From the NCBI GenBank assembly GCA_022385755.1, contig MU278383.1, forward strand, positions 106,058 to 170,057: a stretch of DNA of 64,000 nucleotides, in the 5' to 3' direction. The translations under genes were made by a program, and so were the position numbers. Positions 9,721 through 21,489 of the stretch are shown here, piece after piece. Under the pieces are notes generated by a model. That model was not told where the DNA came from and made no database searches. It saw nothing but the letters and a program-made list of their open reading frames with translations. Numbering within the stretch: the stretch's first letter is position 1; each line of letters starts with the position of its first letter. The stretch is from Trametopsis cervina. Taxonomy: Eukaryota; Basidiomycota; Agaricomycetes; Polyporales; Irpicaceae.

Positions 9721-12506
9721 ATGGCTACCACACTCCTTCCGTTCGATATTCTATGCGACTCTGGCAATAAATCGCGGAGTCTTGCTCCTTCGGATGCCTC
9801 CTTTGCAGAGCTCAGGAGGCTGCTTGTGGTCGATAATATCATTCAACCCGGTGATAGCTTTTATGTCGATGGCGTAGCCATCAGCCACAGCGCTGAAGCT
9901 CACATGAAGTGGACCGACATCTTGAGAGTAGGATTTTCGCTCATCTTATTGCTGTGGTAGCTTATTCCTCTATAGACAGTTCACATTGGCGGAGGTCGTC
10001 GCTCAACAGCCGGTTCCCCTCTCCCGCCCAACATTGTCAGTACAGGTATTCAAATATATGAATGTCCGCTGACATGCCTCTCCTCAAAGTCAGCGCACCA
10101 CTCTTATCCTAGCCCTCTACACACTCATTTGCTCAATAATCAAGCGACACAGGCGTCGCTTCTGCAGGATACTCACAGTGCACTTGGCGTTCTTGAGGAT
10201 ATTGATGTCCGAGCCGCTGGTGATTCAAGCTCAATTCGATCTCGCGGATACGAACATACCATGATCCAGCCTGCTGAAGTGGCCTATGGCTCGGTGAGAA
10301 CTATCAACGCAGCCCCAAAGCCTGTCTAACAACCTGGTTCATAGCTACAGTTCAATGCGTCTGAAACAAGAAATTCCGACGACGTGGGCAAGCTCACAGA
10401 GCAAACCCTTGAAGTTACACTAGATGCTTCTGACCGTGATGTAGGACAGCCAGGGGCGCATCAGCTTGGTGAAACATGCGACTACACGGTAAGCAAAGTC
10501 ATCATGATCTAAAAAGAAATCTAAACGTTTGTTTACAGACTCAATCGTGCACACCTGAGAGTACTATCAAAAGGCCAAAAGCCGACATTGGAGAGTCCAC
10601 AGACAAGGGCGAGTGTGCAGACAAGGGCGAGTGTGCAGACAAGGGCGAGTGTGCAGACAAGGGCGAGTGTGCAGAAACGACACTCGATACGTCCTATAGC
10701 GGTCCCTGCACCGTCTCCGAAGTTGTGACCTTGACAGAAGAACACGTCAAGTCTCCATGCGACGGGGCTAGAATCGATGACACAAAGGCAACCTCGTGTG
10801 AAACAGATGCGGGGGATTCAAAGTCAGAGTCCAGCTGTTGTTCGCAAGATGATGAGGATGAGACCTGTTCGACTTCTGAAGTTTCAAAGACGGTACGTGT
10901 GTTTACTCTAACTGCAATATCCCGACTTAACCTCTTTTAGTCGGACCGTGGTGAAAACTCCGTTGTCTCCCAGGCCGATGGCTATAAACCCCGCATGCGT
11001 CCCTTCCGTTTGAGCACAGATGGATCGCTATTTCAAGGAGGCTCTTTCTCTACTATTATAGCGGTACGTATGTTGTCTGTGCCCTCACATAGATTTATAT
11101 TGAGCCCTTTGCTACAGCCCGCTAACAACCCGGTTGATCGCTCCATATACCCACGTCGTAACAAACGCAGTCCACCCCAATCGGCGAAGCACACTGTCCA
11201 GTTTCAGCTGGAGGATTCTCATCTAGGGTACAAGTACGCAGAGGAGAACTCTACTGGGCAGCGTGACAGCGACCCTTACACGGAGAACGGACAGTCCCAT
11301 GAAGCAGAGATGCGAGGGTCGTTGACTTTCAACAGCAACACACAGAACGTGAGTGTCTGGTTTCAAGCCGTCTTGGGGCATTTTTTGAATTTGTTTCTTC
11401 AGGTTGGTCAAATATTCGATACTACCGTCTCTTCTGGTGCTCGTGGAGGCATACAGATAACAGGGTCACTGGAGAGCGGAGTTGGCCAGTGGATCGAAGG
11501 TCGCCAGGTAGTACAAGTGCAGTCTCAAATAGTTCGTCAAGATGAAATCCGGAAGCAAAAGCTCGACCTCGTTAATGCCGTCAAAGCTATCATGCAAGTG
11601 GTAAGTGCCGCAGAACTATGACGCCATATGAGGGAGCTCACATTATCTGTAGGGTCAAAGAGATCCTAACCGATTTGCTACTGTGATTCACGATCTGAAT
11701 ATTGATCTAAGCGTATTCAGATCAACAGAGCAGAGCGTTGCCACGGCGTTCATGGAATTCCCAGATATTGAAGACATAGTCGAAGGGGGCATCTCGGTTC
11801 GTCTGCGCTGTTATGACCTTAGTCTATGCTAACATCAATAATGTGTTAGCGCGTTACAAGTACTCCTCATACGCCAAACGTGACAGGAGTCTCCGTGACT
11901 CGGAGCACATCAAGCCTTAACTTCGTTCAGACACAACAAACGGCAAGTCATTCGGAAGATGTTCAATATGCCGATCGCTGTGATTCCGAACCTGAAGCAC
12001 AGACCGTCGAAGTTGCTGGCGCCATAGCCGAACACAAGCCGACATCTCCCGCTCATGTCTTTGAGGCTACTGAAGTTCTTGCGAAGGTCCCACTCTATCG
12101 ACTCTACTCCACCAGTGCTGCCGATCATTTCTTCACTACCAATGCTGCAGAAAGGGATCACGCCGCCGACCACGGCTACACGTATGAATTACCTGCCGCA
12201 CAGATCCTCGCTTCTCCTGCCGAGCATAGTGTCCCATTCTTCCGCATTCGCCGGGGCAACGAGCACTTCTACACTATCGAAGTCTCCGAGAAAGAGCGTA
12301 CTGTTGCTTCAGCACCTGATGCGCGGGACGAGGGCATTGCCGGCTATGTTTATGCCATTCGTCAGAACGGCACCGTCCCTCTGTATCGATTGTACAACTC
12401 CACCGCCGACGACCATTTTTACACCACTAGCGCACCTGAGAAGGAGGTATGCATAATGAAAGGCGGCTGGACTGACGAGGGCATCGCTTGCTATGTTTAC
12501 CCGTAA
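9721..12506 (+). CDS. DUF5648-domain protein with Cys-rich repeats, paralog of divergent neighbour
   Basis: Multi-exon gene starting at ATG 9721. Exon 1 (9721-9927) encodes a domain matching the neighbour's N-terminus (FAELRRLL, IIQPGDSFYV, MKWTDILR against VAELRKAL, VIKPGDKFYT, TKWTEVLR). The C-terminal part (from about 12085) is a DUF5648 module with units PLYRLYSTSAADHFFTT, PFFRIRRGNEHFYTI and PLYRLYNSTADDHFYTT, ending GIACYVYP. The middle differs from the neighbour: a Cys/Asp/Glu-rich stretch with four DKGECA repeats, and a region with SGARGGIQITGSLESG and VVQVQSQIVRQDEIRKQK that I cannot assign. The MACPF-like signatures of the neighbour were not found. Introns are short with GT-AG ends. 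No signal peptide is obvious. The function is unknown; a lectin-like or cell-surface role is only a guess. Confidence 0.65.
10602..10673 (+). repeat. four 18-bp tandem repeats in a coding exon (DKGECA x4)
   Basis: The unit GACAAGGGCGAGTGTGCA occurs four times in perfect tandem. It is a multiple of three, so copy number can change without a frameshift, and each unit adds one cysteine and net acidic charge. Perfect identity suggests recent slippage or expansion. Confidence 0.95.
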
Positions 12507-13039
12507 CTACGTATTTCTGGTACCTCTATTGATAATTGGCGAATACACTGTCTTAGTGCATACGCTTGCATAGCTCGAGTGGTGGGCAGTTAGCATGCTG
12601 CACGGCGCCAACTGGTGCGACTTCCCATATGAGGGCAGTGCTGAGTGGATGACCATGTTGTCGTCACCATAGAGGGATACTGTACAATAAATGCTATACA
12701 GAACAAACATAGATGGATAGTTATCATATTCCTACCAGTCTGACATGGCTCAGGAAAGAGTAACACACATGGACATAGGAAAACTGGCCGCGCCTCAAAG
12801 TCGGGGCTCAGAATTGCGCAACGAATGCTGATGTATGATGTGAGAGCCGAGGGTGATCATATACACTGGTAAAGAGCGGCTGACAGTCTGAAAATATCTT
12901 CTCGAGAACGGACCTCCAATTGTCAGTCATTTCGAGATGCATCTTGTGGTCAGTGCACAACCAGTCGGGGCTTGATACACCACTAAGAATCACCCACAAC
13001 TAGGTGAAGTGGAATAAAACAAACTGCCAGCACAGCTAT
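12507..13039. other. intergenic
   Basis: 3' flank of the DUF5648 gene and 5' flank of dispersed element copy 1. I see no gene. Confidence 0.4.
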
Positions 13040-14560
13040 GAGGGACACAGTCCGGAAGGGAGAGGGTATCTTCGTCCTTTGACCACTTCGCCAGATCAGG
13101 ACGGGCTCTGGGCTTCTTTCCAACCACTGTTTGTTCCAAGTCAGCCCTGTTCAGCCTCTTGCTTCCAGATTCGGATTTGTTTGGCTCGCCCTCATCGAAG
13201 ACCTATAAAGCTGGTTCAAGTCCCGTCAATCCAACCTTCACTTCTCTACCTCCAACCACCACCTTCTCCTCGATTCCCCTCCTCCAACTTTCCCCACCCT
13301 CGCCTTCCAAGACTCTAGTGACGGTCACTCAACTTCAACGGTACGCATACTCACCTCGCTCCTTGGCACCACCCCGCTCACTCAACACCATTCGTTATAC
13401 AGACACGCCAACCAACATGGCCTCAAGGACAGGGAACGTCGCGTCGTTGTCGGGGTAGGCGGTGTTCACACAGTGCCCTTCTCTGCTTCGAGTCGGAAGC
13501 CTTGTTCCAATACCGTCCTTGGCCATAGGCAAGGCGGGTGCGTTCATGTGCGACCGCTTGGTGGGGGGTGGTCGTGGACATCGTTGGTCCCCGGCGATGA
13601 TCAACGGTACGTGGTCACTCCATTCCAACGTTCCCCTCCTCATCGCCGATCATTCAACATACAGACACACCACTGCAGCGCGCCAAGAAGCGGGGTCGTA
13701 CCACTGTCGTCGGGGTGGATGGCGTCTGCATTGTCATTCTCGGCTTTGAGTCTCGTTGTCTTGGTCCAGTTACGTCCTTGGCTATCAGCAAGGCGTCCGA
13801 GGCTTCGTATAGCGGGGCTTGGTCGAGGGTGTCCGTGGGCGTTGTTCATCTTTGGAGCGGGTGGGGATCAGGGTGATTCCTGGTCCTTGTCCGTCCTCGT
13901 CGATGGGGGCGGCTGACATTTGTCTACCGCTGTGCTGCAGCAATAGTAAGTAATCTCTATACCGACGATTGCTGATTATTCTGTGCATAGCAATCCACTG
14001 ACTGGTTGCGGATGGATGTGGCCTCTGGCTTTCCCCATCTTGCGACCCAAAGGTGAGTCTCCGAGTCGTTAAAGTCTAGGCTGATACCTGTGAATTCTAG
14101 TAAGCTATAAGGATCCAAAGACCAAGACAACAGCACCCGGGAGGGTGGCAGGGAGAGGCGGGTGGGTCGGTGGGTGAATTGCAGCCGGTAACGGCTTGCG
14201 GTTCAACGTCTCTCCCCCTCAAGTGAGTCTTCCTCCGACAACGCTGATGACCTTCGGCTTGCATACAGATATACATGAAGTATTTGAGACGGGGAAGACG
14301 GGTGGGTGGTGGGTGAGGTGCAGCCGATTCTTGGTTGTGCCTCAACGTCTTCTCCCACGAGGTGCGTCCTATGTCAATTTAGCCACAGCTGACATACCAA
14401 CAGTCGTAGAACGCCAAGATATCGTCAGAGAAGAATATGACAGGGAGAGGCGGGCGGGTGGTGGGTGGATTGCAGTCAACAACAGGTTGCAATTCGACGT
14501 CTCTCCCTTTGAAGTGAGCCTTCATCTTGCCTCATTTGCTCCTAACCACCGCAAGGACCT
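13040..14560 (+). repeat. dispersed modular element, copy 1
   Basis: First of three copies of the same about 1.5-1.8 kb sequence, all in the same orientation. Order: a conserved about 150-bp leader; a TATA box (13203-13210) followed by a CT-rich stretch like a fungal transcription start; then two about 275-bp A modules (donor-like CAACG/GTACG starts at 13341 and 13617, each with an intron-like segment ending in TACAG and an exon-like segment). A G-rich tail follows, of at least three about 145-bp B modules (near 14150, 14290, 14440), each with a GGGTGG-rich core and a donor-like GTGAGT or GTGCGT. Copies 1 and 2 are nearly identical over the A modules. I could not build one continuous protein; a TAA interrupts the shared frame of the first B module here. 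It may be a decayed gene family, a noncoding RNA gene or a non-autonomous mobile element. Confidence 0.75.
13203..13210 (+). promoter_or_regulatory. TATA box of element copy 1
   Basis: CTATAAAG followed 35-70 nt later by a pyrimidine-rich tract. The same box and tract occur at matching places in copies 2 and 3. Confidence 0.5.
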
Positions 14561-15146
14561 GAAGCAGATGAACCGGAGGATGTGGGCGTGGAGGGAGCAA
14601 CTCGCACCCAGTTGCGGCTGCACTAGGGAGGTTTCCTGCAGTTTTGTTCTGCGGGCTTGATCACTGACGACTGCTCGGAAGGTACGATCGCTATTCGTCA
14701 AGAATGAGGCAGGAAGAAAAGCGCAGCTATCTCCGGACTTCTTCTCAAAAATACGGCCATTCACGTGGTTATTTGTTGCGCCTCCCAAAAGTTAGCTGGG
14801 CTGCAAGCCTTGCCCGCTGTATCTTCGCCAATGCAAGAACTCCTTTGTAGTCGATCCAGAATGGCGTATTATATGGGCTGTTATGTGTTGTCAACTTAAC
14901 ACAAGTTGGAGTAGAATGTAGGCTCATACCTCAACGACCTACTACACAAGCCAACAGCACCTCTCTATCGTAAGTTATGTTTTCAGAGGACATGAGTTGG
15001 CATGCTTGCCCTAGAGCTCTTGGTGAGTCACAGCGCGTAATGAATGGTGAGACTGGAATTCTATGATTCCAGTGGACCAATGCATCGGTGAGTCTGCCGG
15101 TGTCCCTACTCTTAACCTACACATTCTATAAGGCTCCGTTTTCCAC
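14561..15146. other. intergenic between element copy 1 and tRNA-Met
   Basis: May contain further decayed B-module sequence at its start. I see no gene. Confidence 0.35.
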
Positions 15147-15250
15147 GCCTGGATGGCTCAGTTGGTTTAGAGCGTCGGTCTCATAGTGTATATGAGGGAC
15201 TGTACAGTCCCGTAATCCGAAGATCGCGAGTTCGACCCTCGCTCCGGGCA
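15147..15250 (+). tRNA. tRNA-Met (CAT), elongator, with intron
   Basis: The acceptor stem GCCTGGA pairs with TCCGGGC (one T-G pair). The D arm GCTC/GAGC, anticodon stem TCGG/CCGA and T arm GCGAG-TTCGACC-CTCGC are all present. The anticodon CAT is at 15182-15184. A 29-nt intron (15186-15214) sits after the base 3' of the anticodon, the standard position for nuclear tRNA introns. The T-T mismatch closing the anticodon stem is normal in eukaryotic elongator tRNA-Met. Confidence 0.93.
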
Positions 15251-15460
15251 TCGGCTGGTATTCGTTTTGCTGCTTTGGAGGAGGGAGTTCTTTTTTTTTG
15301 AGCAGCAACGACGATGCAGTTGATTTTGCAATCCGCAGTGTTGGTGCACGATCACGTGACTGATACACGATCGCTTGATAGTAAACGCGCGACGCGGCGC
15401 CCGTTCTATGATATTCATCATCTCTCATTGCTCGACCACGGCGGTTCTACAGCAGTTCAA

Positions 15461-16824
15461 ATGGACACCGAGTTAGAGAAGCTGAGGACCGAGCTCAATG
15501 AACTTCGCCGACGATACACCAAATTAGAGGAGGAAAAGCGCGAAATCGAAAGGCGATATGCAGAAGACTACCAGAAGTGGAGGCGATTCAAAGAATGGCT
15601 ACTCCGGGGAGGCGGCAAGGGCAAGTCTTCAGCCCGCAAAGCAAAGGATGACTCAACTCCGGAAACGTTGGAAAAGAGTCGAGGAAAGGAGAATGAATCT
15701 CACATTATTGAGAGCCGTGAGTACTACTGTCTGTAGGTCTTGGCCATCCATCTAATTTCTATCATCGTCCAGCAAGGGCACCGGATGAGGCTGATGCTAT
15801 GCAAGGAAGTGTTGCGGGACCATCCAAATTGCCTGCTAAGCCCTCATCACCCACCATCAAATCCCCGTCACCTTCACATACGAACCGCATACCGCAGCCA
15901 GCCACGGAACCTCGTCAAGGCAGCGAGCGCATGGTCGATGACAAGGATGCCTCTCGTAAGACCCTTCGATATGGATACTTTGCACTGATTGCTGATATGA
16001 GACCTCAGCACTGTCACCGAAGCGACGAAAAGTCGTGAGTGTAAACAACTCACCTCGTATGTACCCCCAATTCTGCTGGTTGATTGTGTTAAGACTTGAT
16101 GATACTAGGTGGCCCTATTCGTACTCCCATATCACCGACCCTCAACAAAGGGAAATCGAAGCTCATGGTACCGTTATCGCCGTGAGTTGAGCAGACTACC
16201 GTTCCCAGTTGAATATTGCTGACACCAAAGCGATAGGTCAAACAAATCTCTTAACTCTCGTTATCGTCTGAACCCTGTGCTGAACGACGGCGTCGCATAT
16301 CAATTCGAGGAAGTAGTGCGCCAGAAGGACGCCAGACGCGCTCTACACGCGGAGGACTGTGAATGTTGTCGCGATGTAAGTAACACGACGATTAAGAAGA
16401 TGCTCGCTGATATTAAACTTCATGCGTGCAGTACTACAATGCCATAGCTCCTCTACCTCTTGCTGCACAGCCCCCGCTGTGGCGTTCGCCCCCAACTACT
16501 CCGCAGAAACGCAGCCGATATATAGAGGATGAAGAAATGGAATTCGAAGTTGACGCGAATGAGACCGCGACTGCTAGCCATATGCGCAAGATTTCACGCC
16601 ATCGTCGCCGCTGGGAGGCACCGAAAACGCCGCCGGGCTACTGGGATATCGGTTTCCCCGACACGCAGCAAACCGAGCGCATCAACGAGCGCGCAAGAGA
16701 AATGCATGCACAGAAAATCAGAAATGCAGAGATTGAGGCACGGTATGTGAGGAAGGAAGATCATTTGCCTTTTCTAACCACAGTATATTCGAACAGGGCT
16801 GGTGGACGATATATCCGACGGTAA
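15461..16824 (+). CDS. Sae2/Ctp1/CtIP family DNA endonuclease activator
   Basis: Seven exons (15461-15716, 15773-15955, 16009-16056, 16109-16181, 16231-16375, 16432-16742, 16797-16824) join in frame to 347 residues. The N-terminus (residues 1-60) is a charged coiled coil ending WRRFKEWLL, as expected for the tetramerisation region. The middle is Ser/Pro-rich and likely disordered. The C-terminus carries the family signature: ECCRDYYNAI (CxxC-like region), then a SRHRRRWEAPKTPPGYWD box followed by IGFPDTQ. Known role: CDK/ATM-regulated cofactor that stimulates Mre11 within Mre11-Rad50-Nbs1, starting resection of DNA double-strand breaks in the nucleus. The SP and TP sites in the middle could be CDK targets, by inference. 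The ATG chosen is the first that gives the coiled coil. Confidence 0.88.
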
Positions 16825-17577
16825 CCCCTTGCCATTCAAGCTCGCGCACTTGCGTACCCGATGCGTGCTGTATATTATTCGTATAGTATACTCGAGATTG
16901 TCAAGCTATATCCATCATGTATAATATCAACGTTGTTTCTGGTCAACCTCCAGGCCGCAGTCATACAATTGGCATGCACCATATACTGAAACCGATGAGA
17001 CATGTTTGAGTGAAGCCGCCCTACGCGGACATGCCGCGGTGTCATTAATTGACATTCCGGCGGAGCCCAGAACAGGACGGGTCAATCTGTCGACGCTCAC
17101 TTCACCTCGAACGACTGGCACTTGAATGCCATCCTAATCCTCAGGTGAGTTGCGTTGTGGGGAGGCATTCCGAGTGGTGATAGAAAGTGCTGAGTTTCAT
17201 TCAGGCCGTTCGGAGCGGGCGGCACACGCTAGCAGGTGCCGACTGCCGAAAGCAAAGCTTGGGTGTGCCCGCGCCAAGCCGCCATCACTACGGATACAGC
17301 TGCCAGTCGTTCGACTTGCTCAAGGTCCACAGATATATATATTTCCTGCACCCCGTAGTATGCCGGTCTCTGAGAGGCGTGCAGCTAGTGTGCCGACATG
17401 ACACGTCAAGACATGTGAATCAGCGTATGCGGACGTACACATCCTTATCTGGCGTTTGTAGCTGGGTATGTCACATGGTCCCCTTCTGAACGTCATGTAA
17501 CCGCGTTGGGCTTTAGTTAACTCTGCTCTCTCTCCCACAGAGCTCTTTCTCGCAGCTCGAGATTGGCAGCCGTCTCA
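16825..17577. other. intergenic
   Basis: 3' end of the Sae2/Ctp1 gene and promoter of the MFS gene. Nothing recognisable. Confidence 0.4.
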
Positions 17578-19697
17578 ATGACCATCGATGGGAAGGATCT
17601 CGCCGCCACGGAGGAGGTTGAGGGAGCACAGTTGTCCGCGAGCAGTGGGGATGAGCGCGAAACCATGGCAGACGACAAGATGATTTCTCCGTCTGCTGTG
17701 TATCCCGCGTCCTTTGGATCAGCTAACGACTCGCCTGCGGACGCAAGGGTCGGGCCTGTCGCTTATCGGTTATACAGGCGACGATACGTTGGATTAGTAG
17801 CTTTGGTGCGTACCTGCTTTATGAACGCATCAAAAAGTTGTTGAGAAAAGCACATGCTCATGCTAGGTCTTACTGAACATCGTTGGTGGTATGCCTGCTG
17901 TCTGGTTCGGGTCTATATCAGAAGACAGTACGTTCAAAAGATCGTCGCGCAGGCTACTGGCTCACCTCCATCAAACCATGGCGATCATTCACAGCTGCCA
18001 GAGAATTTGGGTTCACTCTCGCTCAAGTGAACTGGTTTAGTAACGTTCTGAATCTTATGTATCTCCCCGCTTCGGTGGTGTTCACATTGGTGGGAAAGAG
18101 ATGGGGTGTTCGGGTAACGGTATGTCATGGTCACACGTCACTCTGTGAGTCTGGTTAACATCTATTCCAGTGTTATATGGCTTCTCTGTTTATGGTCGCG
18201 GCGTCATGGATAAGATACGCAGGAACAGCGAGAAGTTTGTCAAAGGACGCCAGTCTCTGCCTGATAATGATAGCCCAGGTATGTCTCATTTATATGACAT
18301 GATGGACTTTCTATAACCTGGGTTTAAGCTGCTAGCAGGTATAGCACAACCAGCTTTCCAAGTGATCGGCCCTCTCTACTCGGAAACGTGGTTTGGCCTG
18401 CAAAGCCGGACAACAGTGACCATGATACTTGGAGTAGCCAATCCGTTCGGCACTGGAATAGCCCAGATCATCTCACCGCTGGTGTCCACACCAAGGGCAT
18501 CTGTAAGTCCAGTTTATCTCCTTGCAAAATACACATTGAACCCGATTATCCACTTAGATCCTCGTTTTAGGCGTTATCTGCACAGCTGTTGCACCTACCG
18601 CATTTTTCATGACCAATGCACCTCCGACACCACCGAGTAAATGCATCTGCCTCATGCTGAATTCAAATCACTGATCGTCCATTCAAAGCCTACGCTGCTG
18701 CGCAGAAAACCCCTTCCTTCAAGTCCTTACTACGCGCTTTGGTAGGACAAGAACCACACACAAATCACACTTACATGACGGTTCGAGAAAGGGTAGACTT
18801 TGCCATTGTCACCCTCAATTTTGGAGTCTTCGTTGGACTGTAAGCTCAGCCCCCTTACGGTATGATTGGAACACTTACACTGCTACGTAGTGTTACTGCC
18901 TTCTCTATTTTGACATCGCAAGATTTCGTACGTTACCCGTGCATACATCCAGGTTGATGCTAAATAAGGTTTGTGGCTGTGGCAGGAACCATACGGCTAC
19001 TCAAGCGATACCGCTGGGTTCTTTGGGGCCGTCCTTTTCCTTGTTGGCCTACTCATGGCTGCGATCACCTCCCCACTTTTTGACCGTGTCTTGACCCATC
19101 ACCTTGCGCTAACGTGCAAAATTTTGTGCCCCATCCTTGGCGTCCTATGGTTAAGTTTGATATGGGCAGGTGAGCAAACCCATTTTTGTGCGCTCCGCTT
19201 ATCTCATTTGCCTTAGTAAAACCACATAACACCGGTGCTTTATACGCGCTGATGGCGCTCATCGGTGGTTTGTCATTACCCATCCTCCCGGCGGCCCTGG
19301 AGCTTGCTGTAGAGCTTACGCGCAATGCAGATGGTAGCGCAGCCATCCTCTGGTCTATGTGCGTGTTTCGTGTACAGTGGCACCGTTTCAAAACCTTACG
19401 ATAATGTTCTGTAGGGGAAACCTCTTTTGTGTCATGTTCGTGCTCGGTAAGCCCGTGATTCTCTCTGTTCCATAGAGTTAGGAATTTGACGATATTTCTA
19501 TAGCTGAAGGGTCCCTTCGTTCCGGCGCGGGCACTACACCTCCTTTCAACATGCATCGGGCAATCGTCTTCCAAGGCGCGTTCACGCTAGCCATCTCAGC
19601 CACCATTCTTGGCCTGCAAGGCAAACAAGCCCGTAGAGAGCTAGATGAGCAACAGATGCAGGAGAAGTCGGATGTTGCGCTGGTCGATCGTCCTTGA
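17578..19697 (+). CDS. major facilitator superfamily transporter (FLVCR/DIRC2-like)
   Basis: A long multi-exon gene encoding about twelve hydrophobic segments after a polar N-terminal tail of about 60 residues (RRRYVGLVALV begins the first helix). The segments AVWFGSISEDTAREFGFT, QVNWFSNVLNLMYLPAS and TVTMILGVANPFGTGIAQ match the FLVCR/DIRC2 branch of MFS carriers. The C-terminal half includes GYSSDTAGFFGAVLFLVGLL and MALIGGLSLPILPAALELAV. The end is cytosolic and charged (QARRELDEQQMQEK). FLVCR relatives move haem, choline or similar small molecules in animals; the substrate of the fungal members is unknown. Introns are short; several were identified by GT/AG ends and membrane-helix continuity, not all were verified for frame. 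I used the ATG at 17578 because the nearest in-frame upstream codon is not ATG. Confidence 0.8.
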
Positions 19698-20141
19698 TGC
19701 AGTGGTTAGGTGTCTTGCGTGACTTTTCTCGCCGAACTCTATTTATTTCTATTGCTCATCGTCTGTATGTTCTGTTATATAGTTTTGTCTCACACTGCCA
19801 ATGTTGTCTTATGCATGAACATCGGATCTTTGATGTTCGCTGTTCCAATCGTGTCAACTGATGGATAGGGCCATTGAAGTGTGATTGTGGCAGTCCTTAG
19901 AGTTCAAGATCAGGGCGGCTGCAGTGACCGGTGGATATGGATTAAGGAGATGGGCATCTGTACTTTACAGGTGCCAGTACTCAGACATCAGTTCGTGTCC
20001 AGATGACCCCCTTCGATAGGCCTCCGCGGTCTCAATTAGACGAAGAGCGTTCAAACCGAGAGCAATAATACCTGCCCATCTTTCCTCTCCAACGCATCCC
20101 TCCTCGCCAGTAGCCGTGGGACAGACGAACCTGCATACCCC
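19698..20141. other. intergenic
   Basis: 3' flank of the MFS gene and promoter of ICMT-like gene 1. No gene seen. Confidence 0.4.
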
Positions 20142-20940
20142 ATGATCTGGACACCGTCTGTGCCAGTCCACTCCACCAGCGGCTTCAAGATTCCTCTGAT
20201 ATTGGCTGCGACCGCGCTCACTCATGTCGCTTATACGCCACCGAATCCTCCACCACTAGCTCATGAAGCATCCAAGTATAACGAGGACAAGCTCACGGTT
20301 CTGGCTCCACGAACTACACTATTACTAAGCAAGGTGCGCATATGCCCCTCTACATGAGGCGAAACACCAAACCAACGTAACACAGACCGCTTATTGGGTT
20401 TTCGCAAGTTGCGAGTCCGCGGTCATTATCGCGACTGCCTTTCCCTCGCCAGCATCCACTGTCATACTCTCATGGCTCGTCCGCCCAGGGTATTCCGCAG
20501 CGGCAGTACGACCTACGACCACTACGATTACGGGTTGGGTGCTGCTATGTATTGGGGGAGTGATCCGTATCGCTTGCTATCGCGCGCTGGGTCGATTTTT
20601 TACCTTTCAACTGTCGATCAAGGAGGACCATCAACTCGTCACCACAGGCCCATATTCCATCGTCCGACATCCTTCGTATAGCGCGGCACTATTCGTCTTA
20701 TGCGGCACGCTATTGAGCGTGTTCAGCAAAGGTAGCTGGTGTAGGGAGGCGGGTTGGTTGGACACGATAGGCGGGAGGATTCTGGCCGCAGCGTGGGTTG
20801 CATACACGGTGCCAATTTTGGTGATGGTCTGCGTGGTGCGTGTGAAACAGGAAGATGCCGCTCTGCAGAAACAGTTCTCTCAGGAGTGGGAAAGGTATGC
20901 ACAGAAAACGCCGTATCGTCTTGTACCTTTCATCTATTGA
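20142..20940 (+). CDS. isoprenylcysteine carboxyl methyltransferase-like protein 1
   Basis: Two exons (20142-20333 and 20386-20940) encode 248 residues, mostly hydrophobic. The ICMT/PEMT methyltransferase signature is clear: VTTGPYSIVRHPSYSAALF, with the RHP motif that binds S-adenosylmethionine, and a C-terminal EWERYAQKTPYRLVPFIY, matching the ExxxYxxxxP end of ICMT. Known family role: membrane-embedded methylation of the C-terminal prenylated cysteine of CaaX proteins in the ER. In fungi, relatives are often duplicated and the substrate of each copy is not established. This is the first of three paralogs within 6.2 kb; exon structure is the same in all. Confidence 0.87.
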
Positions 20941-21489
20941 AGGCGAATTGGATCTGCGCTGAATTTGATTGTGTAATCGATTTGCGCGTCGAATGGCGTA
21001 TCACAGAGTGCTATTATAGCACTTACAAATCAATGCAAATCATCGTAAGCATCCACCCTGCTCTCTAAACACTGGCTGTTACTTTGCTATGACTATACGG
21101 AGCCCAAGCCGTCGGCTGCGGTCTTTCTGTAAGCATAGTAGCTATCCAACGACAGGTAGCCGCTGATAGAGCCTGCGTCCGGAGATTCGGAACATCTTTG
21201 GTTGCAAAGCAGCTAACTTACATTTACTATCAATAATTACATCCCAGAGAGGCCACAAATCAACAAAGCTTGTGTAGGGCGGCAGATCAATGAGGTAATA
21301 TATGTAGCCTAGAGAGGTAGAAGCAGTATTGAAGGTGATGGAACTGTCTCCGTAGCATATGATCCTTCTGCACCGTACGTAGTATACAGACCACTGCCAT
21401 AATCCACACCAAGTATGCGAACTATAATATTAGTGCAGGACCCTTCGACCATATTGTTTCCAAGTGATGCATTTCCAAGTTATCCATCT
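20941..21489. other. intergenic, convergent ICMT-like genes
   Basis: Shared 3' flanks of two tail-to-tail paralogs. No gene seen. Confidence 0.45.

Noticed and set aside
13395..13920. Open frames of 70-150 codons inside the three repeat copies
   Set aside because: They occur on both strands in overlapping frames, repeat in every copy, and lack a consistent splice-joined frame. They reflect repeat composition more than real proteins.
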